A stretch of DNA of 64,000 nucleotides from positions 1,240,001 through 1,304,000 of the forward strand of contig CBDESR010000005.1 of assembly GCA_965242615.1 (NCBI GenBank). The letters run 5' to 3'. Below, in pieces: positions 32,995-42,467 of this stretch. The position numbers and the translations under genes were made by a program. The DNA comes from CBDBCU01 sp965242615. GTDB taxonomy: Bacteria > Chloroflexota > Dehalococcoidia > Lucifugimonadales > UBA3495. The first letter of the stretch is position 1. Every line of letters begins with the position of its first letter. Below the pieces are notes generated by a model. It was not told the origin of the DNA. It did not search any database and was given only the letters and a program-made list of their open reading frames with translations.

Positions 32995-33102
32995 GACAAG
33001 GCTATGGCATATAACTGGCGGCTTACTTGCATTCATTCCGGTGAAAACTGGGAGCCAGACCGGCCGGTGACTCTGGATTCCCACTTTCGTGGGAATGACG
33101 GT
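32995..33102. repeat. 108-bp repeat shared with the livG upstream region, ending in a REP
   Basis: It matches 42107-42215 in order: AAGGCTATGGCATATAACTG / AAGGCTATTGCATATACTTG, GGCGGCTT, CCGGTGAAA / CCGTGAAA, then the perfect palindrome GGATTCCCACTTTCGTGGGA with ATGACGG. In both places it sits just upstream of a minus-strand transporter operon. Further degenerate REPs and a GATAGCCCGGCC inverted repeat (33170-33192) fill the space to 33259. Confidence 0.7.
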
Positions 33103-33259
33103 AGGAGGGTGGGAATAACGGTGGGAGAGGGGGAATGACGATTTCGATAGGCGATAGCCCGGAGGCGATAGCCCGGCCGGCGGGGCCGGGCTATGCTTGG
33201 TTGGGGAGATAACCGAATTGGGGATTGGTTATCAAGCCCGATGGAATGGGATGTTTGCG

Positions 33260-35002
33260 TTAGCGGCCGGGGCGGTTATGGCGGAGGTCGAGGATGCCCA
33301 AGTCGGGGAGGGGGTTTTCGGTGAAGCGGAGGGCGGTTTGGTCGCCTTTGAGGTAGAAGTCGAACCAGTTTTTGGTGTAGTAGTTGCGGATGAATATGGG
33401 CAGGTAGAGGGGGGTGTCGCCGACGGTGGCCCAATTCAGAGGGGTGTAGGGCTGGCCCTGGAAGGCGGGATTGAGGACATCCGGGCCGACGGCTTTGCGG
33501 GGGGCTTGCCGGGGTTCGTTCCAGAGCTGCTTGCCATCGACGGTCAAGGGGGCGGTGCGGGGGAAAAGGGCGAGGTGGTCGTCGACGAGGGAGCCGTGGT
33601 TGACATCCTTAACGGAGATGATGACCTTGTCGCCGGTGGCGCGGGTGTAGGCGTTGCGGGCGATGGGCTGGGGATTTTCGTCGGTGGGGAGTTCGCGTTC
33701 CGGTTCGAGGAGCCAAATGTCCTCGGGGTTGCCGCCGGCGGCGGTAAGTTGATTCCACATCAGGCCGCGGAAAACGCCCTGGACAAAGGCATCCTCGGAG
33801 CCGTGGATTTGCATTACCGGCTTGGGATTGCCGGCGGGCTGGCCGTCGGCGGCTTGGCCGGTGCCGAAAATGCCGGGGGGTTCCCAATAGCGGGGCGGGC
33901 CGTTGTTGTAGCCAACGGCGGCGGTAACGCGGGGGTCGCGGGCGACGGTGAATTGGGCGGTCATGGAGCCGAGGGAGTGGCCGGCGATGCCGATGCTGTC
34001 CAATTTCAGGGAGTTGGTGAAGCGGCCGCAGACTTGGGGGGCGTGATTAGTCTGGCCACGGGCGGCGTATTCGGCGGCGCAGGTGTTTTCATCTTGATTC
34101 AGGCTGTAGAGGCCGTCGATGATGGTACTGACATCGCCGACGCGCTGGGTAAAGAATTCAGCCATCATTGCGCCGACTTTTTGGCCGCCGTCGGGGAGGG
34201 CGGTGAGTTGGCCGGCGCCGGAAGCGCCGTCGAAGCCGATGGGGCCTTGATAGCCGAAGAAGTATTTATAGAAGCCGCTGATGACTTTGAATTCGCCGAG
34301 GATGGTTTGATAGGCGTTGTCGACGGCGACGGGGCCGCGGGTGAGGGCGAATTGGGAGTCGGGGCTGTCGAGGACGTTGGGGAGGCCGCTGTCGGAGATA
34401 AAGCTGGGGGCGACGACGACGTAGCCGTGGCTGGCGAAGTATTCGGCGAAGTTAATCCACATCTGGGCGCTGCCGCCGAGGCCGTGGGCGGCAATCAGGA
34501 TGGGGAAGGGGCCGTCGGCGATGGGGGCCTGGTAGCGAGCGTTGACGAGGCGCTGTTTGAGGGCATCCGCGGCGGGGCCGGCGGAGATGCCGTCGGCAAG
34601 GCCGCTGAGGTAGGAGAAGAGGTTGGATTGGTAGGCGCGGTTGAGGGCGGCGCTGCGGCTGCTGGAGGCGATGTCGTCGTAGGTGGCGGGACGGGTCGAG
34701 TCGGCGGGGTCGACGGGGTACCAGATAAGGGTGGGGACAATCTGGGTTTCGCCGGCGTCGTTGATGACCGCGAGGAGGTTTTGGTATCCGGGGGAGGCGT
34801 GTTTGGCGTTCCAGGGGTCGAAGGGACGATCGGGGTCGTGGAAGTAGAGGGCGCGGACGCCAACGGCATAGGGGCCACGGTCGACGTAGTCGGTCAAGGC
34901 GGGGGCGGCGGCCGGCGGGTCGGCCAGGTTGAGGGACTGGCAGGCGGTCAAGGTCAGACCTCCGAGGAGGGAGATGAGGGCGAGGGTGAGAATTTTCAGC
35001 AT
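33260..35002 (-). CDS. Lipoprotein alpha/beta hydrolase (PAF-acetylhydrolase/dienelactone hydrolase-like)
   Basis: 580 residues. The signal peptide ends LTLTAC (Cys21). The hydrolase fold shows an oxyanion segment ILIAAHGLGGSA, the nucleophile motif GHSLGS, the acid in MQIHGSEDAFV and the histidine in VKDVNHGSLVD. A large insert separates the first strand from the nucleophile, and the N-terminal part (FPYAVGVR-like; TLIWYPVDP) matches the secreted PAF-acetylhydrolase group. The substrate is unknown; esters or lipids at the cell surface are likely. ATG 35002 has GAGG rather far upstream. The opposite strand holds a 627-codon open frame that is only its shadow. Confidence 0.8.
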   Translation of the reverse strand: MLKILTLALISLLGGLTLTACQSLNLADPPAAAPALTDYVDRGPYAVGVRALYFHDPDRPFDPWNAKHASPGYQNLLAVINDAGETQIVPTLIWYPVDPADSTRPATYDDIASSSRSAALNRAYQSNLFSYLSGLADGISAGPAADALKQRLVNARYQAPIADGPFPILIAAHGLGGSAQMWINFAEYFASHGYVVVAPSFISDSGLPNVLDSPDSQFALTRGPVAVDNAYQTILGEFKVISGFYKYFFGYQGPIGFDGASGAGQLTALPDGGQKVGAMMAEFFTQRVGDVSTIIDGLYSLNQDENTCAAEYAARGQTNHAPQVCGRFTNSLKLDSIGIAGHSLGSMTAQFTVARDPRVTAAVGYNNGPPRYWEPPGIFGTGQAADGQPAGNPKPVMQIHGSEDAFVQGVFRGLMWNQLTAAGGNPEDIWLLEPERELPTDENPQPIARNAYTRATGDKVIISVKDVNHGSLVDDHLALFPRTAPLTVDGKQLWNEPRQAPRKAVGPDVLNPAFQGQPYTPLNWATVGDTPLYLPIFIRNYYTKNWFDFYLKGDQTALRFTENPLPDLGILDLRHNRPGR

Positions 35003-35221
35003 TGGCGGGGGTACCTCTACGGTGTGGATTTGGGGTTGATTATACCGGAATTTGCGGGGGAATTGGGGATTAAGAATTAGGAATTAGGAATTGAGAATTA
35101 AGAATTGGGGGAGACGGGTTAGACAAGGATGAGTAGGGGATGGAGGGGGCTTTAGTACGGGGTATTGCCGGGGCAGGAACTCCTGGCTGCCCCGGCGGGT
35201 GGGTTTAGTATTTATATTCAG
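35003..35221. other. Intergenic with GC-rich hairpin
   Basis: Several degenerate AATTAGGAATT-type repeats lie at 35060-35110. A hairpin GCCGGGGCAG / CTGCCCCGGC lies at about 35168-35196. No gene is seen. Confidence 0.5.
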
Positions 35222-35728
35222 CATTGGGGTAGGGGGTCGCCGGGGCGGAACTTCTGGCCGGAGGTTCCGCCCTTGCGGGAGGGGGTTGGCAAAGGGGCCA
35301 TTGGGTTGCCTGCGTCAGGGGGAACATCGGCGTACATCCAGCACGACGTTTCCCGACCCGATTGCCGTCCGGCAACTAGACCTTGGATTGGCTACTAACG
35401 CCGCTGGGTATGGTTGCCACTACCGGCGGGTTGGCCCAGTCCAGCTACCGGGGTTGACCGCACCTCCAGTCAACCTAATAAACTCCAGCTCCTATAGGGA
35501 AGGGGTAGCGGTTTGGCGGCGGTTGGGATTTGCCGTTTTCCGCTGCTCCGGTGGGGGAATCGGGTTCCTTAGTCCGGTTCCCCGGGGGTTAGGAGCGGGA
35601 CGCTTGACGGCCGGTGGCCGAGGGCGTCCACAGCGCGCTGTGAGCTGTATTTCACGGTAAGCTAGCGTATCGTTTTACACCCGGCGTCCCGGGGCTAGGT
35701 CTGACCTTCGCAGTAATAAGTATGGGGG
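35222..35728 (+). ncRNA. Candidate large structured RNA, copy B
   Basis: Second copy of the element at 5269-5752. Shared words include the 16-mer at 35298-35313, the 17-mer at 35380-35396 and CGGTAAGCTAGCG at 35655-35667, and both end TATGGGGGA. Pairings: GGCGGAAC/GTTCCGCC (near 35244-35271), GGTTGAC/GTCAACC around CCTCCA (35452-35475), GGGGA[CGG...CCG]TCCCC (35554-35583), GGACGC/GCGTCC enclosing CGGCC/GGCCG (35598-35629) and the palindrome CACAGCGCGCTGTG (35629-35642). The last two differ in sequence from copy A but occupy corresponding positions before CGGTAAGCTAGCG, which is evidence for selected RNA structure. No protein gene overlaps and no IscB/TnpB-like gene is in the window. Confidence 0.6.
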
Positions 35729-36127
35729 ATGGATTTGCTGATGTCAAGAGGGAAATGGTATGAATTTTCGGGCAATTTTCAGGAATGGGGAAGTCTGGAT
35801 TCCCACTTTCGTGGGAATGACGATGTGAGGGCGGGAATGAAGGTCGCTAGGGGGGATGACGGTTGCCGGAGGATGGGGAGACGGCGGGGGAACTTTTGTA
35901 AAAGTTCCCCCGCACCCCCTCAAAACTTTTTGAGTTTGGGGAGGGCTGCGGGTTTTGAGAGGGGGTTTAAGGCGGGCATTTTAGATTCCTCGGCAGTCGC
36001 CTCGGAATGACATAGGTGGTTAGTCGGAATGACAAGGGGGGGAATGGCATAGGGGATTGACTGCTGATGGGTAATTGGCTGGCAAATTGCGCTGGCAAAA
36101 GGGCTAGCGGCGAATTCGGAAATGGGG
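35729..36127. repeat. REP palindrome, two-hairpin repeat and REP2 cluster
   Basis: A perfect GGATTCCCACTTTCGTGGGA palindrome is at about 35796-35822. The two-hairpin unit seen at 20628 recurs at 35875-35945, and CATTTTAGATTCCTCGG...CTCGGAATGACAT at 35978-36013. There is no gene. Confidence 0.65.
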
Positions 36128-36157
36128 TTGCATTTTAGGCTGCGTATAAAGTAAAAT
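36128..36157 (+). promoter_or_regulatory. Possible sigma-70 promoter for the amino-acid binding protein
   Basis: TTGCAT (36128-36133), 18-nt spacer, TAAAAT (36152-36157). It would give a leader of about 220 nt that contains GC-rich inverted repeats (36181-36245) and the poly-C tract. TATAAA at 36145 is an alternative -10 with a poorer spacer. Confidence 0.35.
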
Positions 36158-36323
36158 GTTTAGTTGGAATAAATAAACCCTTATTGCCGCAGCGGTTTTT
36201 GACCGGCGCGGCGGGAGAACCGCCGCCCGACAAAGGGGCGGTATTTAGCTGAAGGGATGAGGTAGAGGAAATGGTTTCCGGTTGTAGTTGCAGTGGCACT
36301 GGTTCGGGTACGGTTGGGCGTAC

Positions 36324-36358
<35 letters not shown>

Positions 36359-36384
36359 ACTTTTGGGGTCTGGAGGGGAGGCTG

Positions 36385-37875
36385 ATGAGTACCGGTAAAG
36401 CCCGGTTGCGCAGTTTTTTCCGCGTCGTCCGGCCGCTGCTGCCTTTGCTGTTGCTGGCGGCGGTGGCGGCTTGTGGCAGCGCGGCCGCGCCGACTACGCT
36501 GCCGCAACCGCAGCCGACGCCGCAGGTTATCGAGGTGGAGAAGGTTGTTGAGAAAGAGGTGGTGCGGGAAGTCCCCCAAGTGGTGGAGCGGGAGGTTATC
36601 CGGGACATTATCATTGAACAGGTGGTGATTGAGCAGCCGGCGGCGGCCCGGGAAACGGCTACGGATACGCCGGAGCGGGCGCGGGCGGCCGGCGCGGCGA
36701 TTCCGATGGCCGCGGAGGAGGACGGGGAAGCGGCGGGGTTGGTCGAGCCGGTAACGATCGGGACGCTTTTTGCCTATACTGGCGCGCTTTCGGCATCGTC
36801 GGTGGTTATGCGAAATGGGGTTGACCTGGCGATTTACCTGCTGAATGATGCCGGGGGCATTTTGGGGCGTCCGGTGCGCGGCTTGCATAAGGACTCCGGC
36901 ACGGACCCGGAAATTGCCGTAGAAAGCGCGCGTTCTTTGGTGGAGCAAAACCGCTTGGGCGTGATTATGGGGCCGCTGTCGAGCAGCGCGACTTTGGCGG
37001 TGGCGCGGGAGGTAACGGCGCCCAATTCGGTATTGCAGATTTCGCCGTCCTCGACTTCCTCGGAGTTGACTACGCTGGAGGATGGGGATTTTCTTTTCCG
37101 CACTACGGCGCAGGACAGCGATCAGGGGCGGGTGTTGGCGCAACTGGCCCGGGAGGATTACGAGACGGCGGGGGTGCTGTATGTGGATAACCACTATGGC
37201 TTGGGGCTGTCCAACATTTTCAAGGAGCATTTCGAGGGGGACGGAGGGCAAGTGCTGGCGATGGTGCCGGTTACGGAAAATGAAGCCACTTACACGGATG
37301 CTCTGGCGGAAGTTACGGCCGGGGAGCCGGAGGTGATAATGGCGATTACCTACAACGCCAGCGCGGAGGTGTATCTGAAAGAGGCGTTGGACGGGGGCTT
37401 TGCCGATACTTTTATGTTCGTGGACGGCACCAAGAATCAGGAGATGTTTGACCGCATCAACGATCCGCGGCTGGACGGCTCGATTGGCATTTCGCCGGGG
37501 ACGAACAGCCCGTCCCACGCCGTTTTTAACTATCTGTACCAGCAGCGGTTGGGGGATATGCCGACCACGGTATTTATCGCCGAATCTTTCGATGCCTTTG
37601 TGCTGCTGGCTTTGGCGATTGAGGCGGCGGGTTCGGAGGAAGGGCCGGCGGTGCGGGACGCTTTGCGGCGGGTGGCGAATCCGCCGGGGGTAGTGGTGGG
37701 GCCGGGCGACTTGCCGCGGGCGTTGGAGTTGCTGCGGCAAGGGGAGGAGATTAACTACGAAGGGGCGGCGGGCAATCAGGATTTTGACGAGAGGGGCGAT
37801 GTGTTCGGCGATTTTGAGGTTTGGACGGTGAAGGAGGGGCAGATTACTTCGACGGGGCGGTTTATTACGCCGTAA
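36385..37875 (+). CDS. Branched-chain amino-acid-type ABC substrate-binding lipoprotein
   Basis: 496 residues. The signal peptide ends LLAAVAAC (Cys30). A spacer follows with a repeated EVEKVVEKEVVREVPQVVER coiled-coil-like stretch (about 50-85), then the type-1 periplasmic binding fold (LivJ/Peripla_BP_6) starting EPVTIGTLFAYTGALSASS, with PLSSSATLAVA and YVDNHYGLGLSNIFKEHFEG. It would capture an amino acid, amide or aromatic ligand for the livGFHM transporter encoded convergently at 38446-42098. ATG 36385 follows GGAGGGGAGG. A 31-nt poly-C tract lies in the leader. Confidence 0.87.
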   Translation: MSTGKARLRSFFRVVRPLLPLLLLAAVAACGSAAAPTTLPQPQPTPQVIEVEKVVEKEVVREVPQVVEREVIRDIIIEQVVIEQPAAARETATDTPERARAAGAAIPMAAEEDGEAAGLVEPVTIGTLFAYTGALSASSVVMRNGVDLAIYLLNDAGGILGRPVRGLHKDSGTDPEIAVESARSLVEQNRLGVIMGPLSSSATLAVAREVTAPNSVLQISPSSTSSELTTLEDGDFLFRTTAQDSDQGRVLAQLAREDYETAGVLYVDNHYGLGLSNIFKEHFEGDGGQVLAMVPVTENEATYTDALAEVTAGEPEVIMAITYNASAEVYLKEALDGGFADTFMFVDGTKNQEMFDRINDPRLDGSIGISPGTNSPSHAVFNYLYQQRLGDMPTTVFIAESFDAFVLLALAIEAAGSEEGPAVRDALRRVANPPGVVVGPGDLPRALELLRQGEEINYEGAAGNQDFDERGDVFGDFEVWTVKEGQITSTGRFITP

Positions 37876-37894
37876 TCCGGGCCGGATATTCATT

Positions 37895-37955
37895 CCCGTT
37901 GCTTTCCGCAGTTGGCCCGACGGTAACAAATTAAGGGGTTGCGGAGAGCAACGGG
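37895..37955. repeat. Long imperfect inverted repeat after the binding-protein gene
   Basis: The 16-nt arms at 37895-37910 and 37940-37955 pair with a single mismatch, around a 29-nt loop. It could help end transcription of the binding-protein gene but lacks a T-run. Confidence 0.6.
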
Positions 37956-37959
37956 AGTC

Positions 37960-38185
37960 AGGGCGTGTTCACGCTGACGCTTGGCTTTACCGCCGGTTAG
38001 GGTTGCTGGGAAGTAACTCGCACAGTAGCAGCCAAGCCACTATGTCATTCCGAGCGATAGCGAGGAATCTAAAAAATCTTGAGAGGAATCCAAGTCGGGC
38101 ATTTTAGATTCCTCCCTTTGGTCGGAATGACATAGTTATGGCGTCGGTTATCCGGGGCGTCAATAATTAGGGTGAACACGCCCTA
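37960..38185. mobile_element. MITE, copy 2
   Basis: About 226 bp bounded by AGGGCGTGTTCAC (left) and GTGAACACGCCCTA (right). The interior contains the REP2 words GTCATTCCGAGCGATAGCGA and CATTTTAGATTCCTCCCTTT, as in the copy at 7128-7334. No ORF. Confidence 0.7.
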
Positions 38186-38448
38186 AAAATCTTGAGAGGA
38201 ATCCAGTGCGGGCATTTTAGGGCGTGTTCACGCTAATGATTTTCAGATAGGAATTGACCGCCCGAACTCCCGCCGGGCATACTCTTGCCACCGACGGAAT
38301 CCGCCATTTCGTAGGGGCAACCCTTGTGGTTGCCCTGCCTTCGGCAATTAGTGTGAACACGCCCTAGATTCCTCGGCTATCGCCTCGGAATGACATAGCT
38401 ATAGAGTCGGTTATCCGGGGCGTCAATAATTAGGGCGAACACGCATTA
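38185..38448. mobile_element. Left-truncated MITE, copy 3, interrupted by copy 4
   Basis: It starts directly after copy 2 at AAAAATCTTGAGAGGAATCC, an internal word of the MITE, runs to CATTTTA, is interrupted by a 149-bp element, resumes at GATTCCTCGG and ends GGGCGAACACGCATTA. Its right end supplies the TAA stop codon of livM (38446-38448). Confidence 0.65.
38218..38366. mobile_element. Nested 149-bp MITE, copy 4
   Basis: Termini TAGGGCGTGTTCAC-GCTAAT and ATTAGTGTGAACACGCCCTA form near-perfect inverted repeats. Removing the element restores CATTTTAGATTCC, found intact in other MITE copies, with TA as the target duplication. The interior differs from copies 1-3, so it is a second MITE subtype sharing the ends. 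Confidence 0.75.
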
Positions 38449-39490
38449 GCCGTCTGCGCCTTTGCTTTCCCGGTCAGTGCCTTTGCGCTCTGGGGCGGCG
38501 GCGTCCGGGGGGGCGATGCGGGCGGCCCAACGGGTTTCGCCGAGGAGGCCGCCGGGGCGGAGGAGGATTATTCCGACAATCAGCAATCCGATGAGGAAGT
38601 AGCGCAAATCGGGGCTGGAGAGGTAGCCGGGGAGGGTTTGGGTGCCGCTCCACCAAGCCCAGAGCAGAAAGGCGCCGAGGATGGCGCCGAGGTTGTTGCC
38701 GCTGCCGCCGACCATCAGCATAGCCCAGACGATGAAGGTTGCCAGGAAGGGGTCAAAGGAAAAGGGGTCAATGAAGCGGACGCCGTGGGTGTATAGCGCG
38801 CCGCCGATGCCCATTATCACTGCGCCGAGGATGAAGGCTTGGAGCTTGAAACGGGAGACCGCCTTGCCGCTGGCGGTGGCGGTCATTTCATCCTCGCGGA
38901 TGGCGCGCAAGACCCGGCCCCAAGGGGAAGTCAGGGCGCGGTTCAGGATCAGATAGAGGAATAAAAGGATTAGCAGGCAGACGCCGGCGTACAAGAGGTC
39001 GTACTGTTGGGGGGGGCAGCAAGCCGTCGAGGAATTGGGGGATGCCGTACAAGCCGCGGGAGCCGTTGCTGAGCCATTTTTCGTTAAGGAGAATCAGGCG
39101 GATGACTTCGGCAATGCCCAGGGTGGTGATGGCGAGGTAGTCCTCGCGCAGGCGGAGGGTGATGAAGCCGATGACTACGGCGACCAAGCCGCAGAGGGCC
39201 GCCGCGCCGAGCATGGCCACGAAAAACCAGAGGTCGATGCCGAGGTTCAGCGGGCCGAGGAGTTCCGGCAGGTTGCCGCCGAACTTGAAATCCTCGTATT
39301 GGAGCGGGTCGGGGGGCGCAGTGGTGAGGAGGGCGGAAGTGTAAGCGCCGAGGGAAAAGAAGCCGGCAATGCCGATGTTCAGTATCCCGGTGGCGCCCCA
39401 ATGGACATTGAGGCCCAAGGCCAAAACGGCGTACACTGATGCCAGGATGGCAACGCCGGAAAGGTAGGTAAGGATGTCGGTTAGTTCCAT
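38446..39490 (-). pseudogene. livM: Branched-chain amino-acid ABC permease LivM, frameshifted at a G8 tract
   Basis: The first part (39490 to about 39010) has the LivM start (LSGVAILASVYAVLALGLNV ... GAYTSALL ... LREDYLAITTLGIAEVIRLI); the second (38994 to 38446) continues it (GRVLRAIREDEMTATASGKA ... TFIVWAMLMVGGSGNNLGAI). The two are offset by one nucleotide at eight Gs on the plus strand (39009-39016). With seven Gs the protein would be continuous (FLDGLLPPPQQYDLLYAGVC) and about 347 residues. It may be a sequencing miscount, a phase-variable switch or a real mutation. The C-terminus ends at a MITE that provides the stop. It follows livH by 6 nt. Confidence 0.8.
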
Positions 39491-39496
39491 AGCGGC

Positions 39497-40555
39497 CTAC
39501 CGGTCTTGGGAGGATTTGCCGAGGATACCTTGGGGCCGGATTAGCAGGGCAATCAGCATAATGATGAAGGCGACGGCGGGTTTGTAGCTGGGGCTAATCC
39601 ATTGGGTGGAGACTTCCATAGCGACGCTGATGAGGAGCGCGCCGAGCAAAGCGCCGTAGAGGCTGCCAATGCCGCCGAGGATGACGGCGGCAAAGATGGG
39701 GATGAGCATTTTCCAGCCGAGGAGGGGGGTAAATTGGGCTTGGGAAACGGCGATAAGGGTTCCGGCTACGGCGGCCAAGCCGGCGCCCAAGGCCCAAGTC
39801 CAGTAGATAATCAGCTGGGTGTTGACGCCGCTGACTTTAGCCAGTTCGGGGTTGTCGGCGGTGGCGCGCATTGCTTTGCCGGTGCGGGTGCGGGAGAGGA
39901 ACAGGTACAAGGCGGCAATCAGCAGGGCGGCAGCCAAGCCGAGAAAGAGGTTGTCCGGGGGGATGCCAATGTCGAGCGGCAGTTGGATAAATTGGCGGGA
40001 TTCCCGGGGGAGCTGCCCGATTTGCGTATCCCAACCGGCTTGCATCGTGCCGCGGATTACGGCGCGCATCGCAAAGGCGGCGCCCAAGGCGGCGATGGCG
40101 AAGGTCATGGCCGCGGCCAAGCGGCGGCGCAAGCGGCGGTAAATAAGCCAGTCGAGAGCGGCGGCCAGGGCGGCGGCGGCTAGTACGCCGGCGGGCAATG
40201 CCAGGAGCAAGGGAAAGCCGAAGGTGAAGGGGCCGAGGCCGGTTTGGGTCAAGCCCAAGGCGGGAAAGACGCCGACGAGCAAGCCGTAGGCGATAAAAGC
40301 GCCGAGGGTCATAAAGTCGCCGTGGGCGAAGTGGGCAAAGCCGAGGATGCCGAAAATGAGGGTTACGCCAATGGCCGCCAGGGCCAAAGCGGCGCCCAAG
40401 AGGAGGCCGTTGACCAGCAGGCTCGGCTCGCCAAAAATCAGGACGGCCGCCGCCAGTACGCCACCGATTACCCACAACGCCATTCGGACATAGGGATTGG
40501 CGGTGGGATGCCAGCGGAGGCGGTCGTCCCAAAGGCGGGCAATACGCTGCCGCAC
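39497..40555 (-). CDS. livH: Branched-chain amino-acid ABC permease LivH
   Basis: 352 residues with about eight TM helices. LivH features: LAAIGVTLIFGILGFAHFAHGDFMTLGAFIAYGLLVG near the start, the cytoplasmic ATPase-contact loop TRTGKAMRATADNPELAKVSGVN, and GGIGSLYGALLGALLI near the end. An N-terminal extension of about 30 residues is present. The start is GTG 40555 with GGGAGG 9 nt upstream; the ribosome-binding site overlaps the livF stop, so the genes are coupled. It pairs with LivM to form the membrane channel. Confidence 0.88.
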   Translation of the reverse strand: MRQRIARLWDDRLRWHPTANPYVRMALWVIGGVLAAAVLIFGEPSLLVNGLLLGAALALAAIGVTLIFGILGFAHFAHGDFMTLGAFIAYGLLVGVFPALGLTQTGLGPFTFGFPLLLALPAGVLAAAALAAALDWLIYRRLRRRLAAAMTFAIAALGAAFAMRAVIRGTMQAGWDTQIGQLPRESRQFIQLPLDIGIPPDNLFLGLAAALLIAALYLFLSRTRTGKAMRATADNPELAKVSGVNTQLIIYWTWALGAGLAAVAGTLIAVSQAQFTPLLGWKMLIPIFAAVILGGIGSLYGALLGALLISVAMEVSTQWISPSYKPAVAFIIMLIALLIRPQGILGKSSQDR

Positions 40556-40560
40556 GCTAA

Positions 40561-41264
40561 TCAGCCTCCCAAGTACAGACGGACGATTTCCGGGTTGTGG
40601 AGCAGGGCGGCGGCGTCATCCTCAAAGCGGTTGCCGCCATCCGCCAGCACATAGGCGCGTTGGGATATGCTCAAGGCTTCCCGGGCGTTCTGCTCGACGA
40701 TGATGGCGGCCACGCCTTGGGCTTGAATGTTTTTGACCTGGGCGAACATGGTTTGCATTACCGCCGGGGAGAGGCCGGCGGAGGGTTCGTCGAGGAGCAG
40801 CAGTTGGGGGTCGAGCATCAGGGCCCGGGCCAAGGCTAACATCTGCCGCTGGCCGCCGGAAAGGTTGCCGGCACGGCGGCGACGGCTGGCAGCCAGGTCG
40901 GGGAACAGTTCGTACATTTCATTGATGCGACTTGCGACACCGGTTTTGCGGACAAAGGCGCCCATTGCGAGGTTTTCGGCGACGGTCAAGGCGGCGAATA
41001 CATTGGCGGACTGGGGGACATAGCCCAAGCCGCGCAAGACGAGCCGCTCGGTGGGGATGCCGGTAATGTCGTGGCCGGCGAAGGTTATGGTGCCGCTGCG
41101 GGGCGGCACCAAGCCGAAAATGGCTTTGAGCAGGGTTGACTTGCCGGAGCCGTTGGGGCCGATAACGGTAACGAATTCGCCGGGTGCGACGCGCAGGGAG
41201 ACGCCGTGCAAGATGTCCACGGGGCCGTAGCCGGCGACGATGTGGGCGGCGGTCAAGAGGGACA

Positions 41265-41265
<1 letters not shown>
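40561..41265 (-). CDS. livF: Branched-chain amino-acid ABC ATPase LivF
   Basis: 234 residues, the usual LivF size. Walker A GPNGSGKST, signature LSGGQRQML, Walker B LLLLDEPSAGLSP, H-loop IIVEQNAREAL, and the family's YVLADGGNRFED near the end. ATG 41265 overlaps the livG stop (ATGA), indicating coupled translation. It energises the LivHM channel with LivG. Confidence 0.92.
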
Positions 41266-42098
<833 letters not shown>

Positions 42099-42106
42099 CG
42101 GCTGCT

Positions 42107-42467
42107 CCCAAGGCTATTGCATATACTTGGCGGCTTTTATTTACTGCCATTACCGTGAAAGCAGACATCCAGAGTTCCCGGATTATCTGGATTCCCACTT
42201 TCGTGGGAATGACGGTCTCTAATGCGATAGCCCGGCCGCTGCTCCTTGGCGGATTGCTGGGTTGACGGGTTTGATGATACCCTTAACGGCAAGGGGCTGG
42301 CAAGGGCGGGCTAGTCTGGAGCGGTAAAATGGGGTATAGTGGTCGGCAATAGCGATAAGGGGGTAGCGAGTAGTCGGCGGTAGAGACGGACTTGCCGCCA
42401 TTATGCCGCAACAAAGGGCGGATTGCCCCAATTTATCGACCCAACTTATACATCGGGAGGCTGAGCG
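42107..42467. repeat. 108-bp repeat plus REP upstream of livG; rest of the gap to the LigB gene
   Basis: 42107-42215 matches 32995-33102 and ends in the perfect GGATTCCCACTTTCGTGGGA palindrome. GATAGCCCGGCC at 42227-42238 recurs near 33168. A TATAGT hexamer at about 42336 and TTATACAT just before the LigB ribosome-binding site are the only promoter-like elements seen. Confidence 0.6.

Noticed and set aside
33197..35080. 627-codon open frame on the plus strand
   Set aside because: It is antisense to the alpha/beta hydrolase gene, is Gly/Ala/Val/Glu-rich with no family signal, and the hydrolase on the other strand has an intact catalytic triad and lipobox.
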